The translations under genes and the position numbers were made by a program. Under the pieces are notes generated by a model that had not been told where the DNA came from, searched no databases, and saw only the letters and a list, made by a program, of their open reading frames with translations. From the NCBI GenBank assembly GCA_016194745.1, contig JACQBA010000011.1, positions 310,001-374,000 on the forward strand: 64,000 nucleotides of DNA, written 5' to 3'. This stretch comes from Elusimicrobiota bacterium. Its GTDB lineage: Bacteria; Elusimicrobiota; Elusimicrobia; UBA1565; JACRDR01. Shown piece after piece: positions 61,236 to 64,000 of this stretch (position 1 is its first letter; each line of letters opens with the position of its first letter).

Positions 61236-62041
61236 AGGGTCGTTTCTCCCGTGAACGTCACCTTGGCCGGGCCTTCCAGCCACACGTCCTCGAAGCCGCC
61301 GGCCAAGGAGCGAAAGCCCACCGTAAGGGTGTCGCCGCCCTTGACCTGCAGCCGGATGGGAGGGCGCGCGCCTTTCGTGAGGTGGAGCACCGCGGCCGTC
61401 GCCGTGGCCCCGGTGCCGCACGCGAGCGTCTCGTCCTCGACGCCGCGCTCGTACGTCCTCAGGCGCGGCGCGCCCTTCCCGAGCGAGACGAAATTGACGT
61501 TGGCTCCAGCCGGAGCGAACGCGCGGTGGCGGCGCAGCGCGCGCCCTACCTCGAAGACCGGGAAGGCGTCGAGATCTTTCGCTTCCACTACGACGTGGGG
61601 CACGCCGGTGTTCAGATACGAGACGCGCCAGGTCTTGCCGCACGCGTCGACCTTTAGGCCGAGGCGCACATCGCGGATCTGCGGCATGAAGATGCGGACG
61701 CGCTCGTCGCCCGTGATCGTCGCGCGGATCGGCCCTTCGATCGAATTGAAGACGAAGGCGCGGCCGGCCCAGCGGCGCCGGTGGATGTACCACGCCGCGC
61801 ATCGAGAGCCGTTGGCGCAGAACGCTTCCGAGCCGTCCGCGTTGTAGTACTCGAGGGACGCGGCGCCCGCCGGCCCGCCGCGTCCGACTATCAGGAGCCC
61901 GTCCGCGCCCACCGACGCCCGGCGATCGCAGATCGCTCTGGCGAGCCGAGGTCGGCCGCCGCGCGCGCCCTTGAGCTCCGCCGCGTCCACCAGGACGAAG
62001 TCGTTGCCCGCGCCCGACATCTTCACGAATCGGATCTTCAT
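61232..62041 (-). CDS. dapF: Diaminopimelate epimerase
   Basis: 269 residues. KMSGAGNDFVLVD at the N-terminus. The first active-site Cys is C75 in CANGSRC (more often CGNGxRC) and the second is in TLACGTGATA. It converts LL- to meso-diaminopimelate for peptidoglycan and lysine. Overlaps dapA and the TPR gene by four bases on each side, so translation is coupled. Confidence 0.95.
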   Translation of the reverse strand: MKIRFVKMSGAGNDFVLVDAAELKGARGGRPRLARAICDRRASVGADGLLIVGRGGPAGAASLEYYNADGSEAFCANGSRCAAWYIHRRRWAGRAFVFNSIEGPIRATITGDERVRIFMPQIRDVRLGLKVDACGKTWRVSYLNTGVPHVVVEAKDLDAFPVFEVGRALRRHRAFAPAGANVNFVSLGKGAPRLRTYERGVEDETLACGTGATATAAVLHLTKGARPPIRLQVKGGDTLTVGFRSLAGGFEDVWLEGPAKVTFTGETTL

Positions 62042-63027
62042 TGCCCTCCTCCCAACTCCTTGAGCATGCCCTTCGCCACGGCGGCGGCGAACGGCGACGA
62101 CCGGGATTGAGAGGCGGCCGCTTCTAGGTCGGCGGCCGCGGCGTTCTCGTCCCCGCGCTTGAGGGCGATGCGGGCCCGCAGCCACAGCGCGAACGGGTCG
62201 TTCGGGAAGCGCAAGAGCACCGACTCCGCCTCCTGTAGGCTGTCGTCGAGACGCCCGTCCTCGAACAGCCAGGAGGCCTTGCGCAGGGACAGCTCGGGCC
62301 GGATGTCCTGGTGCCGCGGCGAGGCGTCGGCGGCGGCCGTGGCGGCGGCAAGGGACGCGTAGCCTTCTTCCCTCTTGCCTTGCCGGCGCTGGAACTGGGC
62401 CAGGGATTGGAGAGTCGGCGCGTTGTCCGGGTCCAGCTCCAGCGCCTTGCGGATGGCGTCGGCCGCCTTGGAGTAGTTTCTCCGCTTGGCCAGCACCTCG
62501 GCGTAGCCGCGCCAGACGCGGGCGTCGGTCTTGATCTCGAGGAGGCACTTCTCGTAGTGCTCTTGAGACTGCTCGAGGAGTCCGGTCGCGCGGGCGATCT
62601 CCGCGATGCCCAGATGCGCGGAGCCGTTGTTGGGATGGATGGCGAGCGCGCTTTCGTAGAGCGCCCGCGCCTGATCGTCGAGCTCCTGGTGATGCAGGAT
62701 GTCCGCCAAATGGGTCGTCAGGTTCAAGTCCTTCGGGAACAGCTGTGCCGCGAGCTGGTAGACGCCGATCGCGCGGTCCTGCTGTCCGAGGCGCTGGTAG
62801 CTCTGGCCGAGGAGATCGTAGGCGCGGCGCAGGTCCTGTCGGCCGAGCTTCTGCATCTCGGGCTCGGTCAGCCGGCCGACCACGCGCCCGTAATCCTGCT
62901 GATCGAACAGCAGCTGGACCCCCGCGAGGGCGTCCTGCACGGGAGGTCTCGGCGCCGTCTCCGGCGCGGCGTGCGCCGAGGAGGAAAGCGCAAGCGCGAG
63001 GAGCGCGGCGCTCGCGGGTCCGTTCAC
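62038..63027 (-). CDS. Exported TPR protein
   Basis: 329 residues from the GTG in a GTGA overlap with the patatin stop. Signal peptide NGPASAALLALALSSSAHAAP. Six or seven TPR units follow, for example YDLLGQSYQRLGQQDRAIGV, ALYESALAIHPNNGSAHLGI and AADAIRKALELDPDNAPTLQ. It is probably a periplasmic scaffold. Position between a patatin and dap genes does not identify a partner. Confidence 0.85.
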   Translation of the reverse strand: MNGPASAALLALALSSSAHAAPETAPRPPVQDALAGVQLLFDQQDYGRVVGRLTEPEMQKLGRQDLRRAYDLLGQSYQRLGQQDRAIGVYQLAAQLFPKDLNLTTHLADILHHQELDDQARALYESALAIHPNNGSAHLGIAEIARATGLLEQSQEHYEKCLLEIKTDARVWRGYAEVLAKRRNYSKAADAIRKALELDPDNAPTLQSLAQFQRRQGKREEGYASLAAATAAADASPRHQDIRPELSLRKASWLFEDGRLDDSLQEAESVLLRFPNDPFALWLRARIALKRGDENAAAADLEAAASQSRSSPFAAAVAKGMLKELGGGQ

Positions 63028-63974
63028 GGGGCCCTCCAGTGCTTCATGAGCCGCGGCAGCGTATGGAGGATCAAGCTCTCCTCCGTCTCCGGGAGCTTGC
63101 GCGTCATGGCGACGACGCCCTTGACCATGGCCTCGGGTCCGCGATGAATGTGCTCGATCGCGATGTCGCCGACCGCGGGCTCGACGACCACGTTCGCGAG
63201 CTTCCGCTGCTCGCGCGCGAGGATGGAGCCGCGGATGTCGAATATCTGCAGCAGCGTCCCCATGACGTTGGTGGGGTTCGCGCGGGCGTAGTCGAACTCG
63301 GTGACGCTCGCCAGTACCCATTCCGCGCCCAAGAGGCGCGCGGCGTCGACCGGGATGTAGTCGACCACCGCCCCGTCGACGAGATAGCGGTGGCGGTACT
63401 CGACCGGCTCGAAGAAGCCCGGGAGGTTCATGCTGGCGCGCACGGCGATCGCCACCGGACCTTCCCGGAAGATGATCTGTTCGCCCGTCTTGAGATCCAT
63501 GGCGACGCACGCGAAGCGCTTGGGCATCTTGTCGAATTGGAGGTCGCCGATCTGCTCCTTGAGCCACGTCTCCAGCTTCTTCGACGACAGCAGCTTGTCG
63601 TAGAGGATGAGTTCCAGGAGGCGGAACTTGTTGAAGTTGGTGCCGAGGCTGATGTCCTTGTTGAGCGCCCAGAGCTTAGAGGCCGGCATCCCGCCCGCGT
63701 AGAGCGACCCTACGATCGCGCCGATGGAAGTGCCGGTGACGACGTCGACCGGGAACCCCGCGTCGTCGAGTGCTTGGATGACGCCGATGTGCGCCAGGCC
63801 GCGGACCGAGCCGGCCGACAGAACGAGCCCGACCTTCGGCCGCTCGTCGGCCGGCATCGAGCTCACTTCCCGCCAGAGCTGCTCGCGCATGAGGCGATCG
63901 GACACGGGCTCCTCGGAGCGGAGCCCGGAAGCTCCGGCGAACACGAGGAGGAGCGCGGCCGCCATGCGCCTCAC
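63024..63974 (-). CDS. Exported patatin-like phospholipase
   Basis: 316 residues. Signal peptide RMAAALLLVFAGASGLRS; GTG at 63974 or ATG at 63965 are both usable, and the longer form gives a basic N-region. Catalytic dyad Ser83 in GTSIG and Asp200 in DGA. The oxyanion loop SAGSVRG differs slightly from the usual GGGxRG. It resembles the RssA/YchK-type or PlpD-type patatins, without a barrel domain. Periplasmic lipid hydrolysis is inferred. Confidence 0.88.
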   Translation of the reverse strand: MRRMAAALLLVFAGASGLRSEEPVSDRLMREQLWREVSSMPADERPKVGLVLSAGSVRGLAHIGVIQALDDAGFPVDVVTGTSIGAIVGSLYAGGMPASKLWALNKDISLGTNFNKFRLLELILYDKLLSSKKLETWLKEQIGDLQFDKMPKRFACVAMDLKTGEQIIFREGPVAIAVRASMNLPGFFEPVEYRHRYLVDGAVVDYIPVDAARLLGAEWVLASVTEFDYARANPTNVMGTLLQIFDIRGSILAREQRKLANVVVEPAVGDIAIEHIHRGPEAMVKGVVAMTRKLPETEESLILHTLPRLMKHWRAP

Positions 63975-64000
63975 GCCGCTACCTCGCCAGGGAACGGCCC

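Noticed and set aside
1..64000. tRNA, rRNA, CRISPR arrays, insertion sequences, phage genes
   Set aside because: Looked for on both strands; no cloverleaf, rRNA-like stretch, regular direct-repeat array or transposase/integrase motif was seen.

Overview
The window is a high-GC (about two thirds G+C by eye) chromosomal segment from a Gram-negative bacterium. A diaminopimelate branch (dapA, dapF), an mDAP-type murein endopeptidase (mepA), a lipoprotein signal and a type IV pilin point to a diderm. The pilin (class III-like leader, then a KSTEGATKG...YYGDMEG region) resembles the pilins abundant in Elusimicrobiota, so I lean to that phylum, from memory only. No rRNA, tRNA, CRISPR array, IS element or phage gene was seen. 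Both window edges fall in coding DNA, and the first gene is truncated at its 5' end.

Layout. 1-11093 (+) is a polysaccharide block: two O-antigen-ligase-like proteins with TPR tails, a YfhO-type membrane protein, an AglD/MprF-type membrane protein, a methyltransferase, a GT4, an asparagine synthase and a Wzx-type flippase. 11082-15620 adds two GT4 enzymes, a DegT-fold enzyme with His in place of the PLP lysine, and an RmlD-like reductase. 15768-20506 holds envelope and secreted proteins (an unknown exported protein, a DUF885 peptidase, MepA, a TraB/EreA-like protein). 20587-24037 (-) is nrdA-nrdB, class I ribonucleotide reductase, behind a cobalamin riboswitch. 24499-25998 is a lipoprotein joining a CsgG/FlgO-like domain to a Kelch propeller. 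26030-36375 and 40436-47998 are further glycan genes: GT2 and GT4 enzymes, zinc-ribbon methyltransferases, a radical SAM protein, epimerases and many GT-C membrane proteins. 37069-40424 is a tandem pair of exported TldD-like proteins, the second lacking the metal site. 48064-49138 carries a pilin and two tandem genes for tiny exported GCNC peptides, bracketed by the only two clear intrinsic terminators in the window. 49195-50304 is a DAHP synthase. 50338-58094 returns to glycan assembly, with a WecA-like initiating transferase and a UDP-galactopyranose-mutase-like flavoprotein. 59482-63974 (-) is a tightly overlapped operon: patatin, TPR protein, dapF, dapA, esterase.

How the genes fit together. 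WecA-like initiation on undecaprenyl phosphate, many GT2/GT4 elongating enzymes, Wzx-type flipping and Wzy/WaaL-like polymerases or ligases give a complete outline of lipid-linked glycan assembly. Three DPM1-like GT2 proteins could charge polyprenyl phosphate with single sugars, and eight or so GT-C proteins could use those donors outside the membrane.

Regulation stands out. About a dozen transcription-unit heads have a TANNNT -10 element only 5-8 bases before the start codon and no Shine-Dalgarno sequence, the arrangement of leaderless mRNAs. The pilin, the GCNC peptides, nrdA, the flippase and the secreted protein at 15768 instead have good Shine-Dalgarno sequences. Candidates for something undescribed are the twin GCNC peptides, the riboswitch-controlled class I reductase, and the exported active/inactive TldD pair.
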